Source: Candidatus Izemoplasma sp.
Lineage (GTDB): Bacteria; Bacillota_I; Bacilli_A; Izemoplasmatales; Izemoplasmataceae
NCBI GenBank assembly: GCA_021736205.1
Contig: JAIPGF010000005.1
Location: 1-64,000 of the forward strand
Direction: 5' to 3'
Length of the DNA stretch: 64,000 nt
Shown: piece by piece, positions 35,929 through 45,430 of the stretch
Numbering within the stretch: the first letter of the stretch is position 1
Layout: every line of letters starts with the position of its first letter
The notes under the pieces: model-generated
Databases searched by the model: none
What the model was told of the DNA's origin: nothing
What the model saw: the letters and a program-made list of their open reading frames with translations, nothing else
Made by a program: the position numbers and the translations under genes

Positions 35929-36993
35929 AAAGACATCATTATATTGTTTTGAAACACGAATAAACGTTGTACATTTAGATAATTCTTTCAGTCTTTTTGC
36001 GCCTACATACGTGCACGTTGAGCGCAGACCACCTAATATATTTTTAACGGTATCATCAACAGGGCCACGGTAGGGAATACGTACCGTTCTACCTTCTGAG
36101 CTTCTATAATCCGCAACGCCACCGTGATGTTTATCCATGGCAGTATCACTGCTCATACCATAAAACTCAACAAATTTCTTTGTTTCATAGATTGGCTCTT
36201 TTGTGTCATTGTCTACACGGTGTGTAGCGTAAGTTTCTGCAATAATATCTCCGCCACCTTCATCATGTCCAGCAAACATGCCACCAAGCATCACAAAGTC
36301 AGCGCCAGCACCAAATGCTTTCGATACATCACCTGGGTTTACACACCCACCATCCGCAATTATATGAGCGCCTAGTCCATGAGCCGCATCGGCACATTCT
36401 ATAATAGCACTTAGTTGTGGATATCCAACACCTGTTTGAATCCGTGTTGTACACACACTCCCTGGTCCAATTCCTACTTTAACAATATCAGCCCCTCGTA
36501 AAATGAGTTCTTGCGTCATATCAGCTGTTACAACGTTTCCTGCGATAATGGTTTTTTTCGGATAATTCTGTCTCACACCTTCTACAAAATCACCAAAGGC
36601 TTCACTATAACCATTCGCCACATCAATACAGATGAATTCAATGTGTGGATGTGCCTTTAAACTTGCTTCTAGGCGTTTTAAATCCGCTTTCCCAATGCCT
36701 GTGCTAATCGCAAAATAATCCGGATTAACGTTAAAATCATTAAAGTCATCTTTTTCATAATTTTTGACCAGACACGTGAATAATTCGTTTTCACTTAAAG
36801 ACTTGGCTACTTTCTTTGTTCCAACACCATCCATATTAGAGGCAATAATAGGAATATGTTCCCATATTTTTTTACTGTGCATGAATGTGTATTTACGTGT
36901 TAATTTAACTTGTTTTCGACTAGATAGATAAGATCTTTTAGGTCGAATTAATACATCATCAAAATCAAGCTTTTTATCTTGTTCAGATCGCAT
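35920..36993 (-). CDS. guaC: GMP reductase
   Basis: 357 residues, an (alpha/beta)8 barrel of the IMPDH/GMPR family. It is close in length and motifs to E. coli-type Gua[14 protein letters not shown] at the start, GPGSVCTTR with the catalytic Cys, IADGGC, and YRSSEGR in the flap. The CBS domains of IMP dehydrogenase are absent. It converts GMP to IMP with NADPH, useful for purine salvage. AAAGGAG precedes the ATG. It is last in a compact run starting at the alcohol dehydrogenase. Confidence 0.93.
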   Translation of the reverse strand: MRSEQDKKLDFDDVLIRPKRSYLSSRKQVKLTRKYTFMHSKKIWEHIPIIASNMDGVGTKKVAKSLSENELFTCLVKNYEKDDFNDFNVNPDYFAISTGIGKADLKRLEASLKAHPHIEFICIDVANGYSEAFGDFVEGVRQNYPKKTIIAGNVVTADMTQELILRGADIVKVGIGPGSVCTTRIQTGVGYPQLSAIIECADAAHGLGAHIIADGGCVNPGDVSKAFGAGADFVMLGGMFAGHDEGGGDIIAETYATHRVDNDTKEPIYETKKFVEFYGMSSDTAMDKHHGGVADYRSSEGRTVRIPYRGPVDDTVKNILGGLRSTCTYVGAKRLKELSKCTTFIRVSKQYNDVFEE

Positions 36994-37004
36994 AATAACT
37001 CCTT

Positions 37005-37862
37005 TTATAAGTTTTTAGAGAATTGATTAATATCTCTTAGTTGTTTTAGTAGGGTTTCTTTTAAATAGGTATACTCTTTAATATCTAATTTTGTTACTTT
37101 CTTAGGAATATTCTCCTCTTCTAGTGCCACATGAATTTCATCTTCAATCCCTGCGACAATTATTTTTTTCACATCTGGATTATGCATTTTCATATAATAT
37201 AAATCAACATAATCTTTTTTAATAACCGGTTTAGCATCTTCTTCTTTGTAAACACGGATATCTGAATCTTTTTTTACGCGTTTAAATTTTGTACCTTTTA
37301 ACCGTGGCTTTGATTTTTTTCTGAGTTGAAATTTCAAATTATTTTCAGAGGGAATTACAATATAATACCCATCTAAATACGTGACTCTTGCGTTGTTTGT
37401 TTGTGAATAAAGATAACTATTATAAACCGTAATTTGTTTGTTGTTGTCGTTATAAAACTTAAGTTTAAAGCGAAAGTGTTTACTCACAAAGCGGGAGAAT
37501 ACACCAGCGCGTCTAATCACTTCTTTATCTTTAACATACGCCTCATACGTTATGGTATAATCATTTGAGGTATCTTCATTGATATCATTTATCATTTTCT
37601 CATACAGATAATTAAAGGTTGGTTTTTCTGGTTTTACAAGATAAAAAATAAGTTGTAAAATACCGCCAATGAGTAATAAAAATCCACTGGCGAAAAACAA
37701 CACAACAAATAAATTAGTATCATTTGTCGTCGTTAAATATCCAAACACGCCAGTCCCGATAAATAACACACTATTAATACGTAATAAAATGATCATTCTT
37801 TTTTTAACAGCTGCTTTTACTTTCTTATTAAACGTTTCTATAATATTCGTTATTTGTGGCAT
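37005..37862 (-). CDS. Unknown membrane protein with a cytoplasmic C-terminal domain
   Basis: 285 residues from the ATG at 37862, with GGAG nine bases upstream; the longer frame runs into the tauE end. Two helices (about 22-42 and 50-72) follow a basic N-terminus. The remaining 200 residues are soluble, Lys-rich, with [19 protein letters not shown] and a [16 protein letters not shown] stretch. I recognise no family. It sits between tauE and guaC with short gaps, hence co-transcribed, but the neighbours do not define a role. Confidence 0.8.
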   Translation of the reverse strand: MPQITNIIETFNKKVKAAVKKRMIILLRINSVLFIGTGVFGYLTTTNDTNLFVVLFFASGFLLLIGGILQLIFYLVKPEKPTFNYLYEKMINDINEDTSNDYTITYEAYVKDKEVIRRAGVFSRFVSKHFRFKLKFYNDNNKQITVYNSYLYSQTNNARVTYLDGYYIVIPSENNLKFQLRKKSKPRLKGTKFKRVKKDSDIRVYKEEDAKPVIKKDYVDLYYMKMHNPDVKKIIVAGIEDEIHVALEEENIPKKVTKLDIKEYTYLKETLLKQLRDINQFSKNL

Positions 37863-37881
37863 ACTATCAGCTCCAATGATG

Positions 37882-38613
37882 TTATAGTAGTATATCTTTA
37901 AACATGAATAACACAAGTCCAATTAATAAAAATAACACAAGCTTTGAAAACTTTTCTTCATTTAATCGTTTGGAAATCATCATTCCGCCAACTAATCCAC
38001 TTACAGCAAAAACACTAAAAAAGAGCGTGTTTTTAATAATGGTAAGTGTGTAGGCTTGTTTGATGATTAAAAATATAACAGCAATCAGTCCCATGATTAA
38101 AAAATGGGCTGCAAGTGTATGTTTAAAGCGAATTTTTTTCGCTTTAATACTGGTTAGATAAAACACGACAGGTGGTCCATCAACTGAGGCAATCCCGTTA
38201 CCAAGACCACTTAGTGCTCCAACAATAACTTGAAAAAACAAGGTGTCTTTTAATTGAACTTTAATGATACCTGATTTAATAATCACTGCCGCAATAATTA
38301 ATCCACCAGCAATTAATGTGACAACTTCTTCGTTTAGTTCTTCTAAGAATGTTAGTCCCACAAAGGTGAAGACTGTTCCACTTAAAATGATTGGGATCAC
38401 ATGTTTAACAAAGGATAAACTGAAATCTTTGTTTTCAAACAATAACAACAAGTTTAAAACAACATTAAACGTAATCATCATCACAACAATCTCTTTGATA
38501 GGTAAGAATAAAACGAGTAAGGGAATGGTTACCAAACTACTACCAAACCCACTCACACCTTTGACAACGCCTGCGAGTAATGCAATGAGTGCAATAACTA
38601 AAAAAATTATCAC
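37882..38613 (-). CDS. TauE/SafE (TSUP) family membrane transporter
   Basis: 243 residues with about seven or eight helices. It has the family features GVVKGVSGFGSSLVTIPLL near the N-terminus and the repeated half GALSGLGNGIASVDGPPVVFYL. Relatives export sulfite, sulfoacetate or other small sulfur or organic anions. The start is GTG, four bases after the pepP stop, with no clear ribosome site; translation is probably by re-initiation. With a cysteine desulfidase elsewhere in the window a sulfur role is possible but unproven. Confidence 0.85.
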   Translation of the reverse strand: MIIFLVIALIALLAGVVKGVSGFGSSLVTIPLLVLFLPIKEIVVMMITFNVVLNLLLLFENKDFSLSFVKHVIPIILSGTVFTFVGLTFLEELNEEVVTLIAGGLIIAAVIIKSGIIKVQLKDTLFFQVIVGALSGLGNGIASVDGPPVVFYLTSIKAKKIRFKHTLAAHFLIMGLIAVIFLIIKQAYTLTIIKNTLFFSVFAVSGLVGGMMISKRLNEEKFSKLVLFLLIGLVLFMFKDILL

Positions 38614-38617
38614 TTAA

Positions 38618-39694
38618 TTAATCGTTTAATATATTGATTAACGTTTTAGGAAACGCATTTAAAATGGTGCAGCCATCCTTAGTTAAAATGACATCATCTT
38701 CAATACGGACACCACCAAAATTAGTAATATAAATCCCTGGTTCAATCGTAACACATGCGCCTTCTTTCAACGGTTTATCGTTTGTTTTTGAAACACGTGG
38801 TCCTTCATGAACATTTAATCCAAGACCATGACCTAACCCGTGTTTAAAGTAGTCACCATATCCTTCTTTTTCAATATAGTCACGCGCAACAGCATCGAGT
38901 TCTTTACCTGTCATACCTGCTTTGGCCTTGTTAAGTGCTAAGGCTTGTGCATCTTTGACAACTTGATAAATTTCTGTTTGTTCAGCACTGATTTTACCAA
39001 CAGCTACAGTTCGTGTTAAATCAGAACTATATCCGTCATACCAACACCCAATATCAAAGGTGACAAGTTCACCTTTTTTAATTACTTTATCTGTTGCCAT
39101 ACCATGTGGCATAGCTCCTCTAGCACCACTTGCAACAATGAAACGGTCCCAAGTTTTATCGGCACCTTTTTCAATCATTTTATTTTTTAGTTTGATCTCT
39201 AAATCACGTTCTGTCATGCCCAGTTTAAACTCACTCAATGTTTCTTCAAGTGCTTCATCTGTAATTTGACAAGCTATTTTTAACGTCTCAATTTCTTGTT
39301 TTGTTTTAGCTTCTCTTAAGGATTCAACTAACTCATCCATTGGTACTAGCTCACAAGGTAGTTTCTTGTAAAGTTCATATTCACTAAAACGCATGTTTTT
39401 ATCAAACCCAAGTTTTTTTATGTTGTTTTTTTTAATCACAACTTCTAATTTGGGAATATAGTTACCAGAAATTTCTACAAATTCAAAGGTTGGTACTTCC
39501 ATTTGCACTTGATCGCGATATCTAAAATCTGTTAGGAAAAACTGTTTTTCCTCAGTAATAACCGCAATCCCAAAACTACCCGTATACTTTGTAATATAGC
39601 GTAAATTCAAAGCAGCTTTTGGATTTTCAAGCCCCGTTAGTAAAATTGCATCATAGTCTTGTTCTTTGAATAATTCAATTAATTTGTCTACCAT
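38618..39694 (-). CDS. pepP: M24-family Xaa-Pro aminopeptidase
   Basis: 358 residues, creatinase-like N-terminal domain plus the pita-bread catalytic domain. Metal ligands are visible in the expected order: FDIGCWYDGYSSDLTRT (two Asp), GHGLGHGLGLNVHEGP (His), TIEPGIY (Glu), GVRIEDD (Glu). It removes N-terminal residues preceding proline from peptides in the cytoplasm. The start has AAGGAG. It follows the alcohol dehydrogenase by nine bases. Confidence 0.94.
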   Translation of the reverse strand: MVDKLIELFKEQDYDAILLTGLENPKAALNLRYITKYTGSFGIAVITEEKQFFLTDFRYRDQVQMEVPTFEFVEISGNYIPKLEVVIKKNNIKKLGFDKNMRFSEYELYKKLPCELVPMDELVESLREAKTKQEIETLKIACQITDEALEETLSEFKLGMTERDLEIKLKNKMIEKGADKTWDRFIVASGARGAMPHGMATDKVIKKGELVTFDIGCWYDGYSSDLTRTVAVGKISAEQTEIYQVVKDAQALALNKAKAGMTGKELDAVARDYIEKEGYGDYFKHGLGHGLGLNVHEGPRVSKTNDKPLKEGACVTIEPGIYITNFGGVRIEDDVILTKDGCTILNAFPKTLINILND

Positions 39695-39703
39695 TTTTTC
39701 TCC

Positions 39704-40864
39704 TTATAGTGCGTTTTTTAAGATGTTTTTGATATCTTGTTTTGTCAGAACTTTAAATTTACCTAAAGCATTATTAGTCACTGCTTCTTCTGCAATTAGA
39801 TCAAGATCTGGATCAGTAATATTAACATCTTTTAAATACAGTGGCATACCGAGTGATTCATAAAAGTCAAAGACTTTTCGAATTCCTTGATTAGCCACTT
39901 TCATACGGTCTTTCCCTGGTTTGATGCCCCAGACATTCACCGCAAATTCATAAAATTTATCAACGGTTGTTTTATCTAAAATATAAGACATCCAGTGTGG
40001 TGCGGTAATGGCTAGACCATCTCCATGGGCAATATCCCAATAAGCACTTAACACATGTTCAGTGGTGTGGTTATATCCATCAAAGTCTTTACCAAAACCT
40101 GTTAAACCATTTAAAGCTAGTGTTGAAGAAAACATTAGATTGCTTCTAGCTTCATAATTATTCGGGTCTTTTAACGCAATCGGGCCATAGTGTATAACAG
40201 TTTTCATAATCGATTCACAAATACGATTATTTAAATAGTTATCATCTTGACTAAAATAAAATTCATAGACGTGGGTTAACGAATCAACAATCCCACACCC
40301 AGTTTGATGTTTAGAAACACTATAGGTATGAGTTGGATCTAAAATAGAAAAAACGGGATAACTTAATATCGACCCAAAGCCTTTTTTCTTTTTCTCTTTG
40401 AGATTCGTGATGACACTATTTCCATTCATTTCTGTTCCAGTTGCACTCAATGTTAAAATACTTACAACAGGAAGTGCTGCCTTTGGCGTTTCTTTACGCA
40501 TATAAATATCCCAAGGATCACCATCGTATTTTGCTCCTAGAGCAATACCCTTAGAACAATCAATGACACTTCCACCACCTACACCTAGTACCACATCAAT
40601 GTTGTTTTCTTTACACATCTTAGCGCCTTTTCGAACCGTTTCAATACGGGGATTAGGTTTAACCCCACTAAGTTCAAAATACGCAATATTCGCAGCTTCT
40701 AACTGATCTATAACGGTTGAATAAAGTCCAATCTTTTTAATACTAGAGCGCCCATAAACAAGTAAGACACGTTTACCAACGTCTTTTAATAAGGTTCCTA
40801 GTTTCTTTGTTGTTTCTGTTCCAAAATAAATTTTAGTTGGATTATGAAACTCAAAATTCTTCAT
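39704..40864 (-). CDS. Iron-containing alcohol dehydrogenase (butanol dehydrogenase-like)
   Basis: 386 residues, group III metal-dependent alcohol dehydrogenase. GVGGGSVIDCSKGIALG is the nucleotide-binding signature. Metal ligands are seen in GCGIVDSLTHVYE (Asp), HTTEHVLSAYWDIAHGDGL (three His). It resembles YugJ/BdhA enzymes that reduce aldehydes with NADPH. First gene of adh-pepP-tauE-unknown-guaC (gaps 9, 4, 19 and 11 bases). Confidence 0.93.
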   Translation of the reverse strand: MKNFEFHNPTKIYFGTETTKKLGTLLKDVGKRVLLVYGRSSIKKIGLYSTVIDQLEAANIAYFELSGVKPNPRIETVRKGAKMCKENNIDVVLGVGGGSVIDCSKGIALGAKYDGDPWDIYMRKETPKAALPVVSILTLSATGTEMNGNSVITNLKEKKKKGFGSILSYPVFSILDPTHTYSVSKHQTGCGIVDSLTHVYEFYFSQDDNYLNNRICESIMKTVIHYGPIALKDPNNYEARSNLMFSSTLALNGLTGFGKDFDGYNHTTEHVLSAYWDIAHGDGLAITAPHWMSYILDKTTVDKFYEFAVNVWGIKPGKDRMKVANQGIRKVFDFYESLGMPLYLKDVNITDPDLDLIAEEAVTNNALGKFKVLTKQDIKNILKNAL

Positions 40865-40929
40865 AAAATCACTTCCTTAGTTTAATTGTATCACAGACAC
40901 GCCTCTTTTTTAATTTTTTTAAGTAGCAA

Positions 40930-40959
40930 TTGAATAATAGTTTAAAAATAAGGTATAAT
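40930..40959 (+). promoter_or_regulatory. Promoter of the VanZ-like gene
   Basis: TTGAAT (40930-40935), 18-base spacer, TATAAT (40954-40959), 21 bases before the start. Confidence 0.75.
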
Positions 40960-40980
40960 AACATTGAAGAAGGGATATTT

Positions 40981-41463
40981 ATGAAGAAAAATTTATCAAT
41001 TATTAGTTTAATCCTTTGGATGGGCATCATTTTTATATTTTCCCATCAACCAAGTGACGCCTCAACAGAGTCCAGTCAATTTATTGTTTTATTTCTAACT
41101 GACATCGCAGCTATTTCACCCACCTTTTTAAGTCGCCTAATCAGTAACTTATTAATTCCCTACATTAGGGAACTCGCGCATATATTTTTATATATCGTCC
41201 TGGGAATGGTGTTGTTGAATGCTTATTATGTTGCTTTTTTATCTGTCAAAACAAAAGAATTAATGGCGCTTTTTGCGGGAATAACCTACGCTATATTTGA
41301 TGAGATTCATCAATACTTCATCCCTGGTAGAGCCTTTCAAATTATTGATATATTGCTCGATACAATTGGGTTAATAATTGGTATTGGTATATTAATGTTT
41401 GTGAATAAATTCATTACAAAGAAGATCTTTAAAAAGGAGCGTATTCATGAAACGAAAAATTAA
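40981..41463 (+). CDS. VanZ-like family membrane protein
   Basis: 160 residues from the ATG at 40981 behind AGAAGGG; the longer frame lies in the promoter. Four helices. VanZ-family motifs are present: FIFSHQPSDASTESS after TM1, RELAHIFLYIVLG, and FDEIHQYFIPGRAFQIIDILLDT with conserved Asp/Glu/His/Arg. VanZ confers mild teicoplanin resistance in enterococci, but most chromosomal homologues have no known role. Its stop overlaps the next gene. Confidence 0.88.
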   Translation: MKKNLSIISLILWMGIIFIFSHQPSDASTESSQFIVLFLTDIAAISPTFLSRLISNLLIPYIRELAHIFLYIVLGMVLLNAYYVAFLSVKTKELMALFAGITYAIFDEIHQYFIPGRAFQIIDILLDTIGLIIGIGILMFVNKFITKKIFKKERIHETKN

Positions 41464-41701
41464 TTTGTTACTTGATTGGTTTGAAACAAAATTTAACTTT
41501 CTAATTGAACTAATGGCTTTGATCGGTGGTGTCTTTTGTATATTGCTTGCCATATTCTTATTTTTAATGCTATTGATTAATAAAACGTGGTTACAAGAAT
41601 CATTCATTGAGGTTATCTTCTTACCAGGTATTATCGGTGTCTTTGGTATTTTGATTTTATTTGCTTTACGCATCACACGCTATCTCACCCATAGAAAATA
41701 A
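41447..41701 (+). CDS. Small two-helix membrane protein, unknown
   Basis: 84 residues, ATG behind AAAAGGAG, overlapping the VanZ-like gene by 17 bases. Hydrophobic helices at about 18-43 and 55-75, with basic ends. No family recognised. Coupled translation suggests it works with the VanZ-like protein. Confidence 0.75.
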   Translation: MKRKINLLLDWFETKFNFLIELMALIGGVFCILLAIFLFLMLLINKTWLQESFIEVIFLPGIIGVFGILILFALRITRYLTHRK

Positions 41702-41731
41702 CAATATCCAAACAGATATTGTTATTTTTTT
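41700..41731. terminator. Terminator between convergent genes
   Basis: AACAATATC, six-base loop, GATATTGTT, then ATTTTTTT on the plus strand. On the minus strand it lies just after truA with a weaker T-tract. Confidence 0.85.
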
Positions 41732-41737
41732 GTTGAG

Positions 41738-42766
41738 TCATTTCGTGTAAGAAACATCTTTTAAATAAAGACCTGCAGCAGGCGCAATCTGACTATGTAA
41801 ATCAGAGGACTTTTTCGTAAACAATTCAGCAATAGAAATGGGGTCTTCATGTGTGGCATTATAAACCGCAACCCCAATCATGTTTCTCACCATATAACGT
41901 AAGAATCCTGGCCCAATGATGTTAATTTCAAGATAGTTTCTATGTTTTTTAACATTAATTTTTTTTACCGTTCTGATGGTATCTTTCTTTGTTGTTTTAG
42001 TGAATGCTTGAAAATCGTGTGTTCCTAAAAAGCGTTTAAGTTCTTTTTTTACTTTACGCGCAGATAACCCACTAACATACCACTCATATTGCCGCTGTAT
42101 CGGATTATAGTGGTTGGTGTTAATCTTATACATATAATGTTTCAAAACCGCATCAAAACGTGCATGAAAGGTAATGGGTACCTCTGTGATTTTTTTTATA
42201 TGGATGGCGTTTACTAAAAACTTATTTAAGTGAGGTTTTAGATTTTTGATGGGGATTTTCGTGGTTGTATCAAAGTGAATAACTTGCTTTATCGCATGAA
42301 CACCTTTATCTGTGCGACCACTGGGTTTTAGAATGATAGTTTCTTTTAGTCCTTTTGTTAAAGCTTTTTCCATTGATTCTTGGATGGTGTTGGTTGTATT
42401 ATCTTGTTTTTGGAATCCAAAAAAAGATGATCCATCATAAGTTACAAGGCATTTTAACCGTGTTTTAAAGGTGTCAATTGTTTCATAAATTTTAATAATT
42501 TTACCCTTTTTCATTTCTGCTTTTACAATCACATTTAGATCATTGATGCGCAGTTCTGCATGAATGGTCTTGTGTATTTTTTTATCTTCGTGAATTTCAA
42601 TTGTGGGGTAGGTATTATGTTTGATCTCTTTTAACAGTTCTTCTTTGCTGAACAAGAGTTTTTCTTCATAGGTTCTAATACCAAAAAGCGGCTCATATAA
42701 CAACGATTCTAATCTCTCATAATCTTTTGCTTCTATCGCGTTATAATAATCTGTTAAAATACTCAT
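41738..42766 (-). CDS. truA: tRNA pseudouridine synthase TruA with an extra N-terminal domain
   Basis: 342 residues, about 100 more than normal TruA. Residues from about 104 are standard TruA: CLVTYDGSSFFGFQKQ, GRTDKGVHA with catalytic Asp153, FHARFDAVLKHYMYKI, and HDFQAFTKTTK. It makes pseudouridine at tRNA positions 38-40. The first 100 residues (YYNAIEAKDYERLESLLYEP, then FSKEELLKEIKH) resemble an NTF2/SnoaL-like fold in pattern; this is inference. The upstream start is supported by GGTGA and its TGA/ATG overlap with ecfT, whereas no ribosome site lies before internal Met codons. Last gene of ecfA1-ecfA2-ecfT-truA, an order shared with Bacillus. Confidence 0.93.
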   Translation of the reverse strand: MSILTDYYNAIEAKDYERLESLLYEPLFGIRTYEEKLLFSKEELLKEIKHNTYPTIEIHEDKKIHKTIHAELRINDLNVIVKAEMKKGKIIKIYETIDTFKTRLKCLVTYDGSSFFGFQKQDNTTNTIQESMEKALTKGLKETIILKPSGRTDKGVHAIKQVIHFDTTTKIPIKNLKPHLNKFLVNAIHIKKITEVPITFHARFDAVLKHYMYKINTNHYNPIQRQYEWYVSGLSARKVKKELKRFLGTHDFQAFTKTTKKDTIRTVKKINVKKHRNYLEINIIGPGFLRYMVRNMIGVAVYNATHEDPISIAELFTKKSSDLHSQIAPAAGLYLKDVSYTK

Positions 42767-43728
42767 CTAATCACCGTGATTACAATCACAAACACAAAGA
42801 CTAAACTAGATAGTAACACCGTGTAAGAATCTAACTTGTGCCACAGTAAGACGTGTAAACGGGTTCTTCTTTGCCCGGGCACAAAGTTTCTTGCCTCCAT
42901 CGCATTGGCTAGTTCATCACTGCGTTTAAAACTAATAATAAACATTGGTACTAATAAACTAACAATTTGGACAATTTTATCTTTTAACTTCCCTTCTTTA
43001 AAATCTACCCCTCGAGATGCTTGGGCTAACATAATCTTGTTTGCCTCATCTAGTAAGGTCGGAATATAACGCAGGGCAATAGAAATAATTAGGGCAATTT
43101 CTTCACTACTGATTTTGATAATTTTAAGGGGTTTTAATAACTTTTCTAATCCAAGTGTTAAATCAGTTGGTTTAGTTGTTAGGGTTAAGATGGTTGATAG
43201 TGTCACGATGATAATAAGGCGCATCATAATAAAGAGCGCTCCTTCGACCCCACCTTGATATATTTGTAACGGTGTACTAGCAAAGTCAGTTCCTTGTGGT
43301 AGATAGATCAAAACCAAAATAATAGACACAATCATCAACAAAAAATAAAGAATACTATACTTGATATATTTCTTTGAAAAAAACCATGTAAGAAATACTA
43401 GCAGACTTGCTGTAATAGTATAATAATTAAAATGGAGTATTTCATCAATATAAAGCGTTCCGGTTGTCACAAATAACGCTTGAAACGTAAAGGTAAACAT
43501 CAATAACACAAAAATAGGTTTAAGCCCATTTAAGACTCTCGTAATCGATATCTTGCCACTTAGAAGTAAGATAACCATGGCGCCTAAAAAGATTAACATC
43601 CCAGTCATCGTATCTAAGACGAATGTTGCCACCATTAATAAAACTAACGATAATATTTTACTGCGGGGGTCTAATTTATATAGATAAGACGTGCCAGGGA
43701 TATATTGTCCAATAATAATATTATTCAT
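42763..43728 (-). CDS. ecfT: ECF transporter transmembrane subunit EcfT
   Basis: 321 residues from the ATG at 43728 (MNNIIIGQYIPGTSYLYKLDPR, family-typical in its first residues). EcfT is usually about 265; the excess is a hydrophobic stretch near 105-155 that looks like extra helices. The C-terminal coupling motifs are AQASRGVDF and AMEARNF, which contact the two ATPases. With EcfA1/A2 it energises interchangeable vitamin/metal-binding S components, none of which is in this window. It overlaps ecfA2 by eight bases and truA by four. Confidence 0.93.
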   Translation of the reverse strand: MNNIIIGQYIPGTSYLYKLDPRSKILSLVLLMVATFVLDTMTGMLIFLGAMVILLLSGKISITRVLNGLKPIFVLLMFTFTFQALFVTTGTLYIDEILHFNYYTITASLLVFLTWFFSKKYIKYSILYFLLMIVSIILVLIYLPQGTDFASTPLQIYQGGVEGALFIMMRLIIIVTLSTILTLTTKPTDLTLGLEKLLKPLKIIKISSEEIALIISIALRYIPTLLDEANKIMLAQASRGVDFKEGKLKDKIVQIVSLLVPMFIISFKRSDELANAMEARNFVPGQRRTRLHVLLWHKLDSYTVLLSSLVFVFVIVITVIR

Positions 43729-44587
43729 GGTATCCCGCCTTAATTCTTGCGACAACTTTTTCTAAATCTTTCGGGTAGTTTTCAAAGGTGATATTTAGCC
43801 GTTCACTAAGTTTATCACAAAGATCAATCAAATCTGGTTTATCTAAATTCCAGCTGCTTAACTTAGGACTCGCAAATAAATCAATAGGCTTTCCATCAAA
43901 TACTAGATTTCCATCATTCATCACAAGGACGCGACTCGCATACTGATAAACGGTATTCATATCATGGGTAATGATTAAAACGGTATTATTTAGTTTATTA
44001 TGAATGGATAAAAATAACTCTAATAATTCATCACGGCCCTTAGGATCAAGACCACTTGTTGGTTCATCTAAGACTAAAATATCAGGTTCCATGGCCAAAA
44101 TACCAGCAATACTAACCCGTTTTTTCTCTCCACCACTTAAATTAAAGGGTGAACGTTCTAAATAACCCGTTTCAAGTCCCACGAGTTGGATCACTTCTTT
44201 GGCACGTTTTTTTGCTTCTTCTTTAGAGATGCCAAAATTCATTGGACCAAACATGATATCTCGCTCTACCGTTTCTTCAAATAATTGATAATCAGGAAAC
44301 TGAAACACAAGTCCAATTTTTTGGCGCAATGGATTCAGTTTAATCTTGCTACTTTTCTTTTTCGTTTCTTCAATTTTAATCCCATATATTTCCACTTGAC
44401 CACTTGTTGGTTTAATCAAGGCATTCATATGTTGTACTAAGGTTGATTTTCCACTTCCAGTTTCGCCAATAAGGGTAATAAACTCCCCTTTTTCTTCGAT
44501 GGTTAAATTAATATCTTTTAATGCTCTGAAAGGTGTCCCATCCATCCCTTGGTAGATATAATTTACGCGTTTAAACTTAATTGCCAT
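43721..44587 (-). CDS. ecfA2: ECF transporter ATPase EcfA2
   Basis: 288 residues. Walker A GETGSGKST (about 41-49), Q-loop VFQFPDYQLFEETV, signature LSGGEKKR, Walker B ILVLDEPTSGLDP, H-loop ITHDM. The C-terminal extension typical of EcfA is present. It pairs with EcfA1. The start has AGGTGA and overlaps the ecfA1 end by 25 bases. Confidence 0.95.
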   Translation of the reverse strand: MAIKFKRVNYIYQGMDGTPFRALKDINLTIEEKGEFITLIGETGSGKSTLVQHMNALIKPTSGQVEIYGIKIEETKKKSSKIKLNPLRQKIGLVFQFPDYQLFEETVERDIMFGPMNFGISKEEAKKRAKEVIQLVGLETGYLERSPFNLSGGEKKRVSIAGILAMEPDILVLDEPTSGLDPKGRDELLELFLSIHNKLNNTVLIITHDMNTVYQYASRVLVMNDGNLVFDGKPIDLFASPKLSSWNLDKPDLIDLCDKLSERLNITFENYPKDLEKVVARIKAGYHE

Positions 44588-45369
44588 AAAATCTCACCTA
44601 GTTCTTCGTTATGGATATTTTCTTGTTTTAAGCGATGCATTAATTTAAGCGGTAAGAGCAACTCAAGATTAGACGTATTTAACAGACGCTTGTCTGTCAA
44701 AATCTTTTTAGTATCGCCTTGAGCTAATACTTCACCTTTATTCAAAATAATAATATTATTACTTTTAATCGCTTCTTTCATATCGTGTGTGATTGTAATA
44801 ATCGTTTTACCTTCTGCTTTTAATTGTTTGATAAAATCCATGATTTGATCACGACTCGCGGGATCAAGCATACTGGTTGCTTCATCAAAAATTAATATAT
44901 CAGTATCCATTGCTAAAATACCAGCAATAGCGACACGTTGTTTTTGACCTCCACTTAAATTATGGGGTTCCTTTTTTAAGTACTGATGCATGTTGACTTT
45001 TTTAGAATACGTTTCTATTCGTTGAAGAATTTTAGCACGATCAAAACATAAATTTTCCATCCCAAAAGCAATATCATCTTCCACCGTCACCCCAACAAAT
45101 TGATTGTCCGGATTTTGAAATACGATACCTATTTTTTTTCTAATATCTAAAGCTGTTTTTTCAGTGAGTTTTACCCCATCAATTTCAATGGTTCCTTTAT
45201 CTGCTTTAAGTAAATAAATCAACAACTTCGCCAGCGTTGATTTTCCACTCCCATTATGTCCTAGTATACTCACCCAATCGCCTTTATTAATCTCTAAAGA
45301 GATATTTTTTAAGACAGGTTGGTCTTTACGATAGTTAAATGAAACATTGTCTAATTTTATATATGCCAT
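44563..45369 (-). CDS. ecfA1: ECF transporter ATPase EcfA1
   Basis: 268 residues from the ATG at 45369 with GGAG eight bases upstream; a longer frame adds seven residues. Walker A GHNGSGKST (37-45), Q-loop VFQNPDNQFVGVTVEDD (the EcfA1-type sequence), signature LSGGQKQR, Walker B ILIFDEATSMLDP. It leads the operon from an extended -10 promoter. In Bacillus the module follows rplQ; here five other genes stand between. Confidence 0.95.
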   Translation of the reverse strand: MAYIKLDNVSFNYRKDQPVLKNISLEINKGDWVSILGHNGSGKSTLAKLLIYLLKADKGTIEIDGVKLTEKTALDIRKKIGIVFQNPDNQFVGVTVEDDIAFGMENLCFDRAKILQRIETYSKKVNMHQYLKKEPHNLSGGQKQRVAIAGILAMDTDILIFDEATSMLDPASRDQIMDFIKQLKAEGKTIITITHDMKEAIKSNNIIILNKGEVLAQGDTKKILTDKRLLNTSNLELLLPLKLMHRLKQENIHNEELGEILWQLSLNA

Positions 45370-45392
45370 ACAATCAACTCCATACCACACAC

Positions 45393-45401
45393 ATTATAAC
45401 A
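45393..45401 (-). promoter_or_regulatory. Extended -10 of the ecf operon
   Basis: Minus strand TGTTATAAT, 24 bases before the ecfA1 start; -35 unclear. Confidence 0.55.
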
Positions 45402-45430
45402 AATTACGATTTAAAATACACTGATTTAAG

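Noticed and set aside
30815-43728. UGA as tryptophan codon
   Set aside because: UGA ends znuC, trmN6 and ecfT at family-appropriate lengths, and conserved tryptophans are TGG.
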